Assembly: GCA_004322425.1 (NCBI GenBank)
Contig: SCVJ01000029.1
Location: 1-35,132, forward strand
Reading direction: 5' to 3'
DNA length: 35,132 nucleotides
Origin: Chitinophagaceae bacterium
Lineage (GTDB): Bacteria; Bacteroidota; Bacteroidia; Chitinophagales; Chitinophagaceae
Shown: positions 8,628-16,416 of the stretch, in pieces
Layout: the number at the start of each line of letters is the position of its first letter
How positions within the stretch are numbered: the first letter of the stretch is position 1
Position numbers and translations under genes: made by a program
Notes under the pieces: model-generated
What the model was told of the DNA's origin: nothing
Database searches by the model: none
The model's input: the letters and a program-made list of their open reading frames with translations, nothing else

Positions 8628-10544
8628 ATGGCGTACAAAAACTTGAAGCATTTTATTGATGTCCTTGAAAATGAAAATGAGTTGATTCGAATTACAACTT
8701 ATGTCAATCCCATATTGGAAATGGCGGAAATTACGGATAGGATGAGCAAACAACCAGGAGGGGGGAAGGCACTTTTGTTTGAAAATACAGGATATGATTT
8801 TCCGGTTTTAATGAATGCTTATGGAAGTGAGAAGCGAATGTGTTTGGCATTAAAAGTTGAAAACTTAAATGATATTGCTGCAGAGATTGAAGCACTTTTT
8901 AAATTATTATCTGCACCAAAGGAAAATATTTTCGACAAACTAAATTTACTTCCACAGCTCAGCAAGTTTGCTTCTTGGATGCCAACAATAAAAAGAGGAA
9001 AAGGCGAATGTCAAGAAATTATAATGTCAGAGCCCGATATCACTAAACTTCCTGTGATTACTTGTTGGCCAAAAGATGGAGGTCCGTTTGTTACGTTACC
9101 AATCATTCATACAAAAGATCCAAATACCGGAATACGAAATGTGGGAATGTATCGTATGCAAGTGTTTTCTGAAAAACTTACTGGAATGCACTGGCATAAA
9201 CATAAAGTAAGCGCCAAACATTTTAATGAGTATAAAAAATTGAATCAACGAATGCCGATTGCTGTTGCATTAGGTGGTGATCCTGTTTATGCTTATGCTG
9301 CCACTGCTCCTTTACCGGAAAATGTTGATGAATATATGTTGGCCGGATTTCTCCGAAAGAAAAAAGTGGAATTGGTTAAATGCATTACTCAACCAAAAAT
9401 TGAAGTCCCCGCTGATGCAGATTTTATTATTGAAGGGTATGTCGATCCAAATGATGAATTGATTTGGGAGGGTCCATTTGGAGATCACACAGGCTATTAT
9501 TCTTTGCCCGATTGGTATCCAAGATTTCATATTACTTGCATCACGCATAAAAAAAATGCAGTTTATCCTGCAACAATAGTTGGTATTCCACCACAGGAAG
9601 ATGCGTGGTTAGGAAAAGCTACTGAGCGAATATTTCTAGCTCCCATAAAAATGACATTGGTTCCTGAAATTATTGATATGGAAATGCCGATTGAAGGAGT
9701 GTTTCATAATCTTGTTATTGTAAAAATTGATAAATCGTATGCTGGCCAAGGACAAAAAGTAATGAACGCCATGTGGGGAGCTGGTCAAATGATGTTTAAT
9801 AAAATACTTGTTTTGATTGATGGGAAAACAAAAATTACAGATTACCAAGATGTAGCGGAAACTGTTTTTAAAAATTTAAACCCTGCTACTGATATTTATT
9901 TCAGCAGCGGTCCAATGGATGTCCTCGACCATAGTTGCAGTAAGCTTGGCTTCGGAGGAAAAATGTGTATCGATGGAACTTTAAAGTTACCTGAAGAATT
10001 GGATGAATCTTTTCAATCAATTAAAGTCAACTCAATAGTAGAGATAGAAAATATTAAAAGCCAATTTTCTGAAATAAGAATTGTCAATACTTCATTAGTT
10101 TCAATAAATATTCCTTGCTTATTTATTTCAATCAAAAAAAACAGAAAAGGACATATTCGAGAATTACATCAACAGATTTGTTCTTTACGTGAAATGAATG
10201 GAATTAAGATGATAGTTTATGTAGAGCATACTGTTGACGCTAACGATTTACCAATAGCGCTGTGGCGCTTCTGTAATAATTTAGACCCAAAACGCGATAA
10301 TATTTTGTACAAAGCCACAACAAATTCTTGTATAGGATTTGATGGAACCCGCAAAACTGCTGAATTCGATAATTTTCAACGCGAATGGCCTAATGTAATT
10401 GTTTCAGATAATGCTACCATTGAAGCAATTGATCTTAAGTGGAATTCCTTAAACATTGTCGAATTTATTCCATCACCTTCCTTAAAATTTAAGAATCAGA
10501 TGTATGGAAATGAGGCCGTTGTTAATTCAGAAATTTCGAATTAA
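8628..10544 (+). CDS. UbiD family decarboxylase (probable menaquinone-biosynthesis type)
   Basis: A 638-residue member of the UbiD family, which reversibly (de)carboxylates aromatic or unsaturated acids using prenylated FMN made by UbiX. The cofactor/catalytic segments are visible: NVGMYRMQ (Arg176) and [12 protein letters not shown] (Glu281 with Asp286), matching the Glu-Arg-Glu/Asp triad of the family. It is longer than E. coli UbiD (about 500) and fits the roughly 600-residue group common in Bacteroidota and annotated as menaquinone biosynthesis decarboxylase. Since these bacteria use menaquinone, a late step in that pathway is the most likely role, but no ubiX or other menaquinone gene is in the window. 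The stop overlaps the ndk stop by 4 bases. Confidence 0.88.
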   Translation: MAYKNLKHFIDVLENENELIRITTYVNPILEMAEITDRMSKQPGGGKALLFENTGYDFPVLMNAYGSEKRMCLALKVENLNDIAAEIEALFKLLSAPKENIFDKLNLLPQLSKFASWMPTIKRGKGECQEIIMSEPDITKLPVITCWPKDGGPFVTLPIIHTKDPNTGIRNVGMYRMQVFSEKLTGMHWHKHKVSAKHFNEYKKLNQRMPIAVALGGDPVYAYAATAPLPENVDEYMLAGFLRKKKVELVKCITQPKIEVPADADFIIEGYVDPNDELIWEGPFGDHTGYYSLPDWYPRFHITCITHKKNAVYPATIVGIPPQEDAWLGKATERIFLAPIKMTLVPEIIDMEMPIEGVFHNLVIVKIDKSYAGQGQKVMNAMWGAGQMMFNKILVLIDGKTKITDYQDVAETVFKNLNPATDIYFSSGPMDVLDHSCSKLGFGGKMCIDGTLKLPEELDESFQSIKVNSIVEIENIKSQFSEIRIVNTSLVSINIPCLFISIKKNRKGHIRELHQQICSLREMNGIKMIVYVEHTVDANDLPIALWRFCNNLDPKRDNILYKATTNSCIGFDGTRKTAEFDNFQREWPNVIVSDNATIEAIDLKWNSLNIVEFIPSPSLKFKNQMYGNEAVVNSEISN

Positions 10545-10957
10545 AATCTTTCTAAAGCAGAGAAGAAAAAGTCACCTTCAATCTTCGCATTTTCATCACT
10601 ATCACTTCCGTGAACTGCGTTTTCTCCAAGAGAAGTGGCATATTTTTTTCTGATAGTACCATCTTCAGCTTGAGCAGGATTAGTGGCTCCAATGAGTTTT
10701 CTAAAATCAGCAACGGCATTTTCCTTTTCTAAAATAGCAGCTATGATGATTCCACTACTCATGAAAGAAACCAATTCGCCATAAAATGGTCTTGCATTAT
10801 GGACTGCATAAAATTCTCCAGCTTTTTCAGCTGTTAATTTTAATTGTTTTAATGCAACAATTTTAAATCCAGCTTTGCTAATCATGTCAATAATTGCTCC
10901 CGCATAACCATTTTTCATGGCATCGGGTTTAATCATAGTTAAAGTTCTATTACTCAT
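10541..10957 (-). CDS. ndk: Nucleoside diphosphate kinase
   Basis: Moves the gamma phosphate of ATP to NDPs through a phosphohistidine, balancing (d)NTP pools in the cytoplasm. The 138-residue length is normal for bacterial Ndk. The N-terminal [14 protein letters not shown] and the active-site NAVHGSDS (phosphoacceptor His116) are intact, as are the RPFY and [13 protein letters not shown] segments that form the nucleotide site. The gene is divergent from nrnA and has a well-formed promoter. Convergent ubiD-family gene overlaps it by 4 bases at the stops. Confidence 0.98.
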   Translation of the reverse strand: MSNRTLTMIKPDAMKNGYAGAIIDMISKAGFKIVALKQLKLTAEKAGEFYAVHNARPFYGELVSFMSSGIIIAAILEKENAVADFRKLIGATNPAQAEDGTIRKKYATSLGENAVHGSDSDENAKIEGDFFFSALERF

Positions 10958-10977
10958 TTTGTATATAATTTTCGCGG

Positions 10978-11008
10978 CAAAAGTAATTTCAAAAAGTTAA
11001 ACAGCCAA
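10978..11008 (-). promoter_or_regulatory. Predicted ndk promoter (-33/-7)
   Basis: Minus strand TACTTTTG (10978-10985) matches TAnnTTTG exactly. A TTG (11006-11008) lies exactly 20 bases upstream, ideal for the Bacteroidota primary sigma factor. The -7 element ends 20 bases before the ndk ATG. Confidence 0.65.
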
Positions 11009-11064
11009 TTTGAAAATGAAAACTCATCTTGTAAATCAATTATAAAATCTGATTCTTTCAATTT

Positions 11065-11090
11065 TGAATTGCACAATTCACTTAACTTCG
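11065..11090 (+). promoter_or_regulatory. nrnA promoter region: inverted repeat next to a -7-like element
   Basis: TAACTTCG (11083-11090) matches TAnnTTTG at all but one position and ends 9 bases before the nrnA ATG. Just upstream, TGAATTG (11065-11071) and CAATTCA (11074-11080) form perfect 7-base arms around a 2-base centre. The dyad could be an operator, but AT-rich palindromes arise easily by chance. Confidence 0.35.
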
Positions 11091-11099
11091 CAGCCGTTT

Positions 11100-12107
11100 A
11101 TGAAGCCCCTACAAGAAATATATTCTGTATTAAACAATCCAAAAAAGGTTTCCATTGTAATGCATCAAAAACCAGATGCAGATGCATTAGGTTCTTCTTT
11201 GGCTCTTTCCCTTTTCTTAAAAGATTTGGGGCATACCGTCTCGGTTATTTCACCTACCAATTGGGCAGATTGGCTACAATGGATGCCCGGTTGCAAAGAA
11301 ATTCTGAATTATGAAAGTCAGCAAGAAAATGCAGATAAAATTTTAGACGAAATTGATTGGCTTTTTTGTTTGGATTTTAATACGCTTTCTCGGACAAAGA
11401 GAATGGAAAATAAGTTAGCAAAAATTAGCTGTACAAAATTTCTAATTGATCATCACCAACAGCCCGATGTTGCTGCTTTTAATTATGGTAATAGTGATGT
11501 AAATAAATCGTCCACGTCAGAAATGGTTTATGATTTTATTACTGCTTCTGGTTATTCAAATAAGATTACAAAAGAAATTGCCGAATGTATTTATGCCGGT
11601 GTAGTAGCCGATACGGGTTCTTTCCGGTTTTCATCTACGAGCGCTTCGGTTCATCATTTGGTGGCTGAGTTAAAAAACAAAGGCCTTGAACATATGGATG
11701 TTCATAATAATCTTTATGATAATTTTTTAGAGAATAGAATGCGATTTATTGGGCACGTTTTATTGAACCGAATGGAAATTTTTTATGAATACAATACGGT
11801 TTTATTGACTGTTCCCAAATCCGATCTTATAAAGTACAGAATTAAAACGGGGGATACCGAAGGATTGGTAAATTACCCGCAAAGCATTCAAGGAATTAAA
11901 TTTGTTGCCATTGTAATTGATCGGGACGAAGAAAGGAAATGGAGTTTTCGCAGCAAAAAAGATTTTGATTGTAATAGCTTTGCTCGAAAATATTTTGAGG
12001 GAGGTGGACATTTTAACGCGGCAGGAGGCCGTAGTTCTGATGCTCTTGAAAAAACAGTTGCCGTGTTTACCACAGCACTACAGGAAAACAAACATTTACT
12101 TTTATAA
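11100..12107 (+). CDS. nrnA: DHH family phosphoesterase, bifunctional oligoribonuclease/PAP phosphatase NrnA-like
   Basis: A 335-residue DHH-DHHA1 protein. Metal-binding motifs are HQKPDADALGSS (Asp26, Asp28), the DFN segment (Asp92) and LIDHH (Asp117, His118, His119). The C-terminal DHHA1 domain has the GGGHFNAAGG substrate motif (301-310). NrnA enzymes degrade nanoRNAs to mononucleotides and dephosphorylate pAp; c-di-AMP or pApA breakdown is possible in relatives. The reading frame opens at a TTG 12 codons upstream, but the ATG at 11100 is chosen because the promoter-like element and the family start both support it. An FKBP lipoprotein gene follows after 9 bases, so the two probably form an operon. 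Confidence 0.88.
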   Translation: MKPLQEIYSVLNNPKKVSIVMHQKPDADALGSSLALSLFLKDLGHTVSVISPTNWADWLQWMPGCKEILNYESQQENADKILDEIDWLFCLDFNTLSRTKRMENKLAKISCTKFLIDHHQQPDVAAFNYGNSDVNKSSTSEMVYDFITASGYSNKITKEIAECIYAGVVADTGSFRFSSTSASVHHLVAELKNKGLEHMDVHNNLYDNFLENRMRFIGHVLLNRMEIFYEYNTVLLTVPKSDLIKYRIKTGDTEGLVNYPQSIQGIKFVAIVIDRDEERKWSFRSKKDFDCNSFARKYFEGGGHFNAAGGRSSDALEKTVAVFTTALQENKHLLL

Positions 12108-12116
12108 AAATCAAAA

Positions 12117-13049
12117 ATGAAAACAAGAATTATTTTATTTTTTGCAGTCGTTGTAGCCTTGGCTTTCACGAGTTGCAATTCGTACAAAAAATCGAAAACT
12201 GGAATGCCGTATAAAATCTACGCATCCAAAAATGGTACAAAAGTTGATTCGGGAAGTTTTATCAAACTTCACTTTTCTCAAAAACTGAATGACAGTTTGT
12301 TGTATGAATCGTACGGCAAATTGCCTATTTATTTTCAATATTTAGCTAATTCTCCAGGCTATGAAGTAACCGAAATTTTTAGCCAATTAAAAAATGGTGA
12401 CAGTGTAGTAAGTATTCAATTTATTGATACTTTATTAAAAAAGAACCCCATGGGAATGCCTCCGTTTATGAAAAAAGGCGACAAAATATTCACCTATGTC
12501 ACAATACTTGGTGTGTTTAAAGATTGGGAAGCATCAGCAAAAGATGAACAAAATGAAAAAAAGATTTTTTTAGACAAGGAGATAAAAGAAGTAGGTGATT
12601 CAATTGCAAAAAATAAAATCACAGCTATAAAAACTAAAAACGGTGCGTATGTACAATTTATAGAACCGGGCACAGGCACGGTTGTAGACTCAGGAAGTTA
12701 TGTTTCGATAAAATATAAAGGAACCAGTTTTTCAGGAAAAATATTTGATACAAACATGGACACCAGTTTTCATCATACGGATCCCATTGGTTTTACAGCA
12801 GGAACAGGTGGAATGCCCGGTGGAAGTATTATCGGACTTGATGATGCTTTGCTATTGATGCGTGTTGGAAGTAAAGCTAAAGTTTACATTCCTTCATTAT
12901 TAGGATATGGTGCAAGCCCTGGAACTCAGGATATCAAACCTTTTGAACATTTAATTTTTGAAGTTGAAATTTTGAGTGTAAACACAAAAGCTCCAACTGC
13001 TTCTAATGTTCCATCTATTCAAATTGAACAACCTCAAATCAAGAATTAA
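12117..13049 (+). CDS. FKBP-type peptidyl-prolyl isomerase, predicted lipoprotein
   Basis: The 310-residue product starts with a lipoprotein signal: Lys/Arg, a hydrophobic stretch and AFTSC, giving lipidated Cys20. The mature protein seems to hold two FKBP-like halves. The C-terminal one (about 175-290) is standard: SGSYVSIKYKGT, a GKIFDTN segment, IIGLDDALLLMRVG, AKVYIPSLLGYG and a closing HLIFEVEIL. The N-terminal one (about 35-135) follows the same layout (DSGSFIKLHFSQ, NDSLLYES, KKGDKIFTYVTIL) but lacks much of the active-site signature, so it is probably a chaperone or pairing domain. Likely role is folding of exported proteins in the periplasm. Last gene of the nrnA operon, followed by a terminator. 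Confidence 0.85.
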   Translation: MKTRIILFFAVVVALAFTSCNSYKKSKTGMPYKIYASKNGTKVDSGSFIKLHFSQKLNDSLLYESYGKLPIYFQYLANSPGYEVTEIFSQLKNGDSVVSIQFIDTLLKKNPMGMPPFMKKGDKIFTYVTILGVFKDWEASAKDEQNEKKIFLDKEIKEVGDSIAKNKITAIKTKNGAYVQFIEPGTGTVVDSGSYVSIKYKGTSFSGKIFDTNMDTSFHHTDPIGFTAGTGGMPGGSIIGLDDALLLMRVGSKAKVYIPSLLGYGASPGTQDIKPFEHLIFEVEILSVNTKAPTASNVPSIQIEQPQIKN

Positions 13050-13073
13050 AAATTTTAAACATATTTGAAACTT

Positions 13074-13105
13074 AAAATCTCGTTGCTTTTGCATCGGGAT
13101 TTTTT
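13074..13105 (+). terminator. Intrinsic terminator after the FKBP gene
   Basis: Stem AAAATCTCG (13074-13082) with CGGGATTTT (13095-13103), nine pairs including one G-T, a 12-base loop and a T run. It begins 25 bases after the FKBP stop. Confidence 0.65.
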
Positions 13106-13161
13106 AAATAAATAACATTTCATTCATTGACAAATCCAATTAAACATTCGTCATTGTTTGT

Positions 13162-13169
13162 TATTTTTG
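13162..13169 (+). promoter_or_regulatory. Predicted -7 element before the DUF1599 gene
   Basis: TATTTTTG is an exact TAnnTTTG match 45 bases before the ATG at 13215, downstream of the FKBP terminator. A -33 TTG at the usual spacing is not visible. Confidence 0.45.
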
Positions 13170-13214
13170 ATTTCGAAATAGAGTACAAATACACTATTAA
13201 CTGATTACTATAAA

Positions 13215-13757
13215 ATGAATACTGATTTACAATACGAAAAAATTATTCTTTCATCTAAAGAAATTTTTCTAAATAAAGCATCCGATTACGGTACTGCTTG
13301 GCGAGTATTGCGTACCATTTCTATTGTGGATCAAATTTTTATTAAGGCACAACGTATCAGAACTATTCAACAAAAAGGAGAGCAAAAAATTGCAGATGGA
13401 ATTGCTTCAGAATTTAAAGGCATTATTAACTATGCCGCCATTGGGTTAATGCAATATTCATTAACAGATGATGATCCCGAAGAAATTCCAATTGAACAAG
13501 TAGCGCGACTATTTGATGCTAATATTCAAGCTGCCAAAAAATTAATGTTAGATAAAAATCATGATTACGGAGAAGCTTGGCGCAGTATGAGTCAGGAAAG
13601 TTTTGTGGATTTAATTTTAATGAAATTGCAACGCATTCGACAAATTTTAGTCAATGACGGCAAAACCATTTTAAGCGAAGGAATAGATGCGAACTATTTG
13701 GATATTATCAACTACGCAGTTTTTGCACTTATATTGTTGAATGAAAATAGCTTGTAA
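13215..13757 (+). CDS. DUF1599 domain protein with two tandem copies
   Basis: A 180-residue soluble, helical protein of the DUF1599 family; biochemical function is not known to me. It is an internal duplication with a period of 93-94 residues: DYGTAWR (24-30) recurs as DYGEAWR (117-123), VDQIFIKAQRIR (38-49) as VDLILMKLQRIR (131-142), and IINYA (70-74) as IINYA (164-168). The shared Asp, Trp, Arg, Gln-Arg-Ile-Arg and Asn-Tyr positions in both halves suggest each keeps a working site. In many Bacteroidota this gene precedes a DoxX/BT_3928-type gene, as here after 33 bases, so an operon is likely. Confidence 0.85.
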   Translation: MNTDLQYEKIILSSKEIFLNKASDYGTAWRVLRTISIVDQIFIKAQRIRTIQQKGEQKIADGIASEFKGIINYAAIGLMQYSLTDDDPEEIPIEQVARLFDANIQAAKKLMLDKNHDYGEAWRSMSQESFVDLILMKLQRIRQILVNDGKTILSEGIDANYLDIINYAVFALILLNENSL

Positions 13758-13790
13758 TTTTAAGCCCATTCAGTAACAATATTTTCTATT

Positions 13791-14933
13791 ATGAAATTAT
13801 TAATTCCAATTGTTCGCATTGTCGTTGGAACACTTTTTATTTTTTCAGGACTAATAAAAGCTAATGACCCCATGGGGCTTAGCTACAAAATGCAGGAATT
13901 CTTTGAACTCTGGAATCTAAGCCAGTTCAATGGCTTGTCTCTTTTAATTTCTTTTACGCTGATTGCCTTTGAAATAGTTGTAGGTGTAGCTTTATTAATT
14001 GGTTGGAAAAGTCGTTTGATAAGTTGGATACTTTTGGTTCTTATTTTACTTTTTACGTTTTTAACCGGATATGCCTTTTTATCAGGAAAATTTAAAAATT
14101 GTGGTTGCTTTGGAGATTGTATTCCAATCTCTCCATTAACTTCCTTTGTCAAAGACGTTATACTTCTCGTATTGATTTCCCTTTTATTTATTGTTAGCAA
14201 TACAATAAAACCTTTGTTCTCAAAATCAATTAATGTCTGTTTATTAATTGGAACAACAGTTGGTAGTATTTGGATACAGCTTTATGTTTTAAATCATTTA
14301 CCACTTTTTGATTGCCTTCCATTCAAAAATGGAAATAGCATTTCAGAGAAAATGAAGATGCCTGCAAATGCAATTACCGATAGTGTGGTTGTAACATTTG
14401 TGTATGATAAAATAGGTACAAGAGTTGAATTTACAGCAGACAAATTTCCCGAAGACTTTAATGATTCAACTTATAAGTTCGTAGATCGCTATGACAAACT
14501 AATTAGAAAGGGGAAAAACAATGAACCTCCCATAAAAGGATTTTCATTGAAGACCCTTGATAACTTGGATGTAACTTATGAAATCTTGGAAAAAGAAAAA
14601 CCACTTGTTCTATTTTTCTCCGAACGCATATCTAAAATTAATCCCTCTTGGAATAAAAGCATTGCCGAAATGCAAGATTTACTTTTTGAAAATGATATTC
14701 AGATGGTTGTTGTTACTGCTGAAAGTGAAAATTCAAACTCATCGAAAAATAAATTTTCATACATTATAAATAACCCAGATATTCTTGTAGTGCGTTGCGA
14801 CGCAACGGCAATACGAACAGCAGCAAGAATAAATCCTACTATGTATTTACTAAAAAAAGGAATTGTAGAAGGGAAGTGGGCTCCAACAGATTTTGAGGCA
14901 GCCAAAAAAATTATTTTATCACAACGTTTGTAA
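13791..14933 (+). CDS. DoxX-family membrane protein with thioredoxin-like C-terminal half (BT_3928-like)
   Basis: A 380-residue protein. The N-terminal part (about 1-140) has four hydrophobic segments and the DoxX/MauE features RIVVGTLFIFSGLIKANDP and KNCGCFGDCIPI, the latter with three cysteines just before the fourth segment. A fifth hydrophobic segment near 145-170 precedes a soluble half (about 190-380) that looks thioredoxin-like without a CxxC pair: it has the KPLVLFFS strand and a late ARINPTMYLLKKG strand with the cis-proline position. This matches the BT_3928 family common in Bacteroidota. A redox or disulfide-related role at the membrane is a guess from MauE/DoxX relatives. Its 3' end overlaps the convergent DUF721 gene by 23 bases. 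The tpiA gene that I recall often following this pair is absent. Confidence 0.8.
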   Translation: MKLLIPIVRIVVGTLFIFSGLIKANDPMGLSYKMQEFFELWNLSQFNGLSLLISFTLIAFEIVVGVALLIGWKSRLISWILLVLILLFTFLTGYAFLSGKFKNCGCFGDCIPISPLTSFVKDVILLVLISLLFIVSNTIKPLFSKSINVCLLIGTTVGSIWIQLYVLNHLPLFDCLPFKNGNSISEKMKMPANAITDSVVVTFVYDKIGTRVEFTADKFPEDFNDSTYKFVDRYDKLIRKGKNNEPPIKGFSLKTLDNLDVTYEILEKEKPLVLFFSERISKINPSWNKSIAEMQDLLFENDIQMVVVTAESENSNSSKNKFSYIINNPDILVVRCDATAIRTAARINPTMYLLKKGIVEGKWAPTDFEAAKKIILSQRL

Positions 14934-15192
14934 TAGTTTTTTGCCCCAATGCTTCATTAACTCTTTGAATTATTTTATCTCTTTGATAAATAAGTTCCTG
15001 TTTTAAGGGAGCAACGTTTGTGGTAATAATTAATGTTTTGTCAATGATTTTAATCGACTCGGTATACTTTGAAATAGTACTTCCCATTATTTTTTCCCAA
15101 GCTTCTTGAACTTGTAGTGCTTGAACGTCTCCTTTTAATTTACTTCCTTCCAGAAATTGTTTTAAAGCGTCTCCAATTGAATATTCACTCAT
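14911..15192 (-). CDS. DUF721 (DciA-like) protein
   Basis: A 93-residue protein of the DUF721 family. Visible features are the N-terminal helix with IGDALKQFLEGSKL, the QEAWEKIMG segment and the strand LIITTNVAPLKQELIYQR, a KH-like fold signature. DciA proteins of this family load the replicative helicase DnaB in bacteria without DnaC/DnaI; this short form is only the core domain, so that role is inferred. It lies 37 bases downstream of recF on the same strand, a common arrangement, and is likely cotranscribed. It overlaps the end of the convergent DoxX gene. Confidence 0.85.
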   Translation of the reverse strand: MSEYSIGDALKQFLEGSKLKGDVQALQVQEAWEKIMGSTISKYTESIKIIDKTLIITTNVAPLKQELIYQRDKIIQRVNEALGQKTITNVVIK

Positions 15193-15229
15193 ATAACAAA
15201 GTTAACTTTCCTTTTGAAATTTGTTCAGT

Positions 15230-16309
15230 CTATAAATCTATAATTGCAAAACCACTTGTGAATTGTTTTAAATGTATTGCTAGTCGTTCACGATTGGTGT
15301 CTGTAATAAATACGTGTCCGTCTTTTGCTGTGCAAACCTCTTGAAGCAAATTGCCGATTCTGTCTTCATCTAATTTTTCAAATACATCATCCAATAATAG
15401 AATAGGAGAGAACCCTTTGTTTGATTTCAAAACTTCAAACTCTGTCAACTTTAGTGCAAAAAGTAAACTCTTTCTTTGCCCTTGTGATGCAATATTTTTA
15501 AAAAGTTGGCTATTAATTTTGAATATAATTTCATCACGATGAATTCCACCAGTAGTTCTAAGCGCAGCCAGATCTTTTTTGCGATTCCATTTTAATAATT
15601 CAGAAAATGGAGTGTGCAGTAACTCGGTTTCATATAAAATTTCAAGAGATTCGTCAACTGCACTTATCTTTTTGTAGTTGCTTAAAATTTCAGAAATCAA
15701 TAATTGCAACATGGAATTCCGCTTTTCAAATATATAATTTGTATGTGGTTGCATTTGCTCGTCCAATACATCTAAAAGTGTAAAATCGGTTACATTGTTT
15801 TCTGCAAAATTTCTAAGCAAGGAATTTCGTTGTTGGAGTAATCGGTTATAGGTTACCAAATGCGAAAGATAAACTGAGTCTAATTGGGAAAAAAGTCTAT
15901 CCATCCATCTTCTTCGATCTTCGCTAATGCCGGTAATAATGTGAATGTCATCGGGAGCAATCATTACGCAAGGGTAACGTCCAATATGATTAGCCATTTT
16001 TTGATACGGAACTTCGTTCAACAAAAAATCTTTTTTACCATCTTCACGAACAATACAAATAACGTTTTCTGCTTTGTCGTTTAATTGAATCGTTGCTTCA
16101 ATTCTAAATCCGTTATAACCGTGCAATGAATTCAATTGTTCAATTCTGTTAAAATGACTTTTTGCAAAACTGAGATAATGAATAGCATCCAATAAATTTG
16201 TTTTCCCAACACCATTTTTGCCACAAATACCAATAATCCTTTCATGGAATTGAAAAGATTGCTGGGAATAATTCTTAAACTGCGTTAACGTTATAGATTG
16301 AATTTGCAA
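15230..16309 (-). CDS. recF: DNA replication and repair protein RecF (TTG start)
   Basis: ATPase of the SMC-like ABC family that helps load RecA at single-strand gaps. It has the Walker A GKNGVGKT (30-37 from the chosen start), the N-terminal FKNY segment, the signature-like SQGQRKSLLFALKL and Walker B ILLLDDVFEKLD. The length, 359 residues, is normal. There is no in-frame ATG before the Walker A; the first one falls at about residue 105. Alignment with the usual RecF start puts initiation at TTG 16309 (one codon earlier, TTG 16312, is also possible). A TATCTTGCAG sequence, one T short of TAnnTTTG, lies just upstream. It is divergent from pdhA and followed by the DciA-like gene. Confidence 0.93.
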   Translation of the reverse strand: MQIQSITLTQFKNYSQQSFQFHERIIGICGKNGVGKTNLLDAIHYLSFAKSHFNRIEQLNSLHGYNGFRIEATIQLNDKAENVICIVREDGKKDFLLNEVPYQKMANHIGRYPCVMIAPDDIHIITGISEDRRRWMDRLFSQLDSVYLSHLVTYNRLLQQRNSLLRNFAENNVTDFTLLDVLDEQMQPHTNYIFEKRNSMLQLLISEILSNYKKISAVDESLEILYETELLHTPFSELLKWNRKKDLAALRTTGGIHRDEIIFKINSQLFKNIASQGQRKSLLFALKLTEFEVLKSNKGFSPILLLDDVFEKLDEDRIGNLLQEVCTAKDGHVFITDTNRERLAIHLKQFTSGFAIIDL

Positions 16310-16388
16310 CAAGAGGGCTGCAAGATAAAGGCAAAAACTTAGCAAGTCAAGTTTGAAAAATCTAAAGTAAAATTTACATTGATTATCC

Positions 16389-16396
16389 TATTTTTG
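16389..16396 (+). promoter_or_regulatory. Predicted -7 element of pdhA
   Basis: TATTTTTG is an exact TAnnTTTG match ending 20 bases before the proposed TTG start at 16417. No -33 TTG at ideal spacing was found. Confidence 0.45.
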
Positions 16397-16416
16397 CAAC
16401 TCAAATTTTTTAACTT

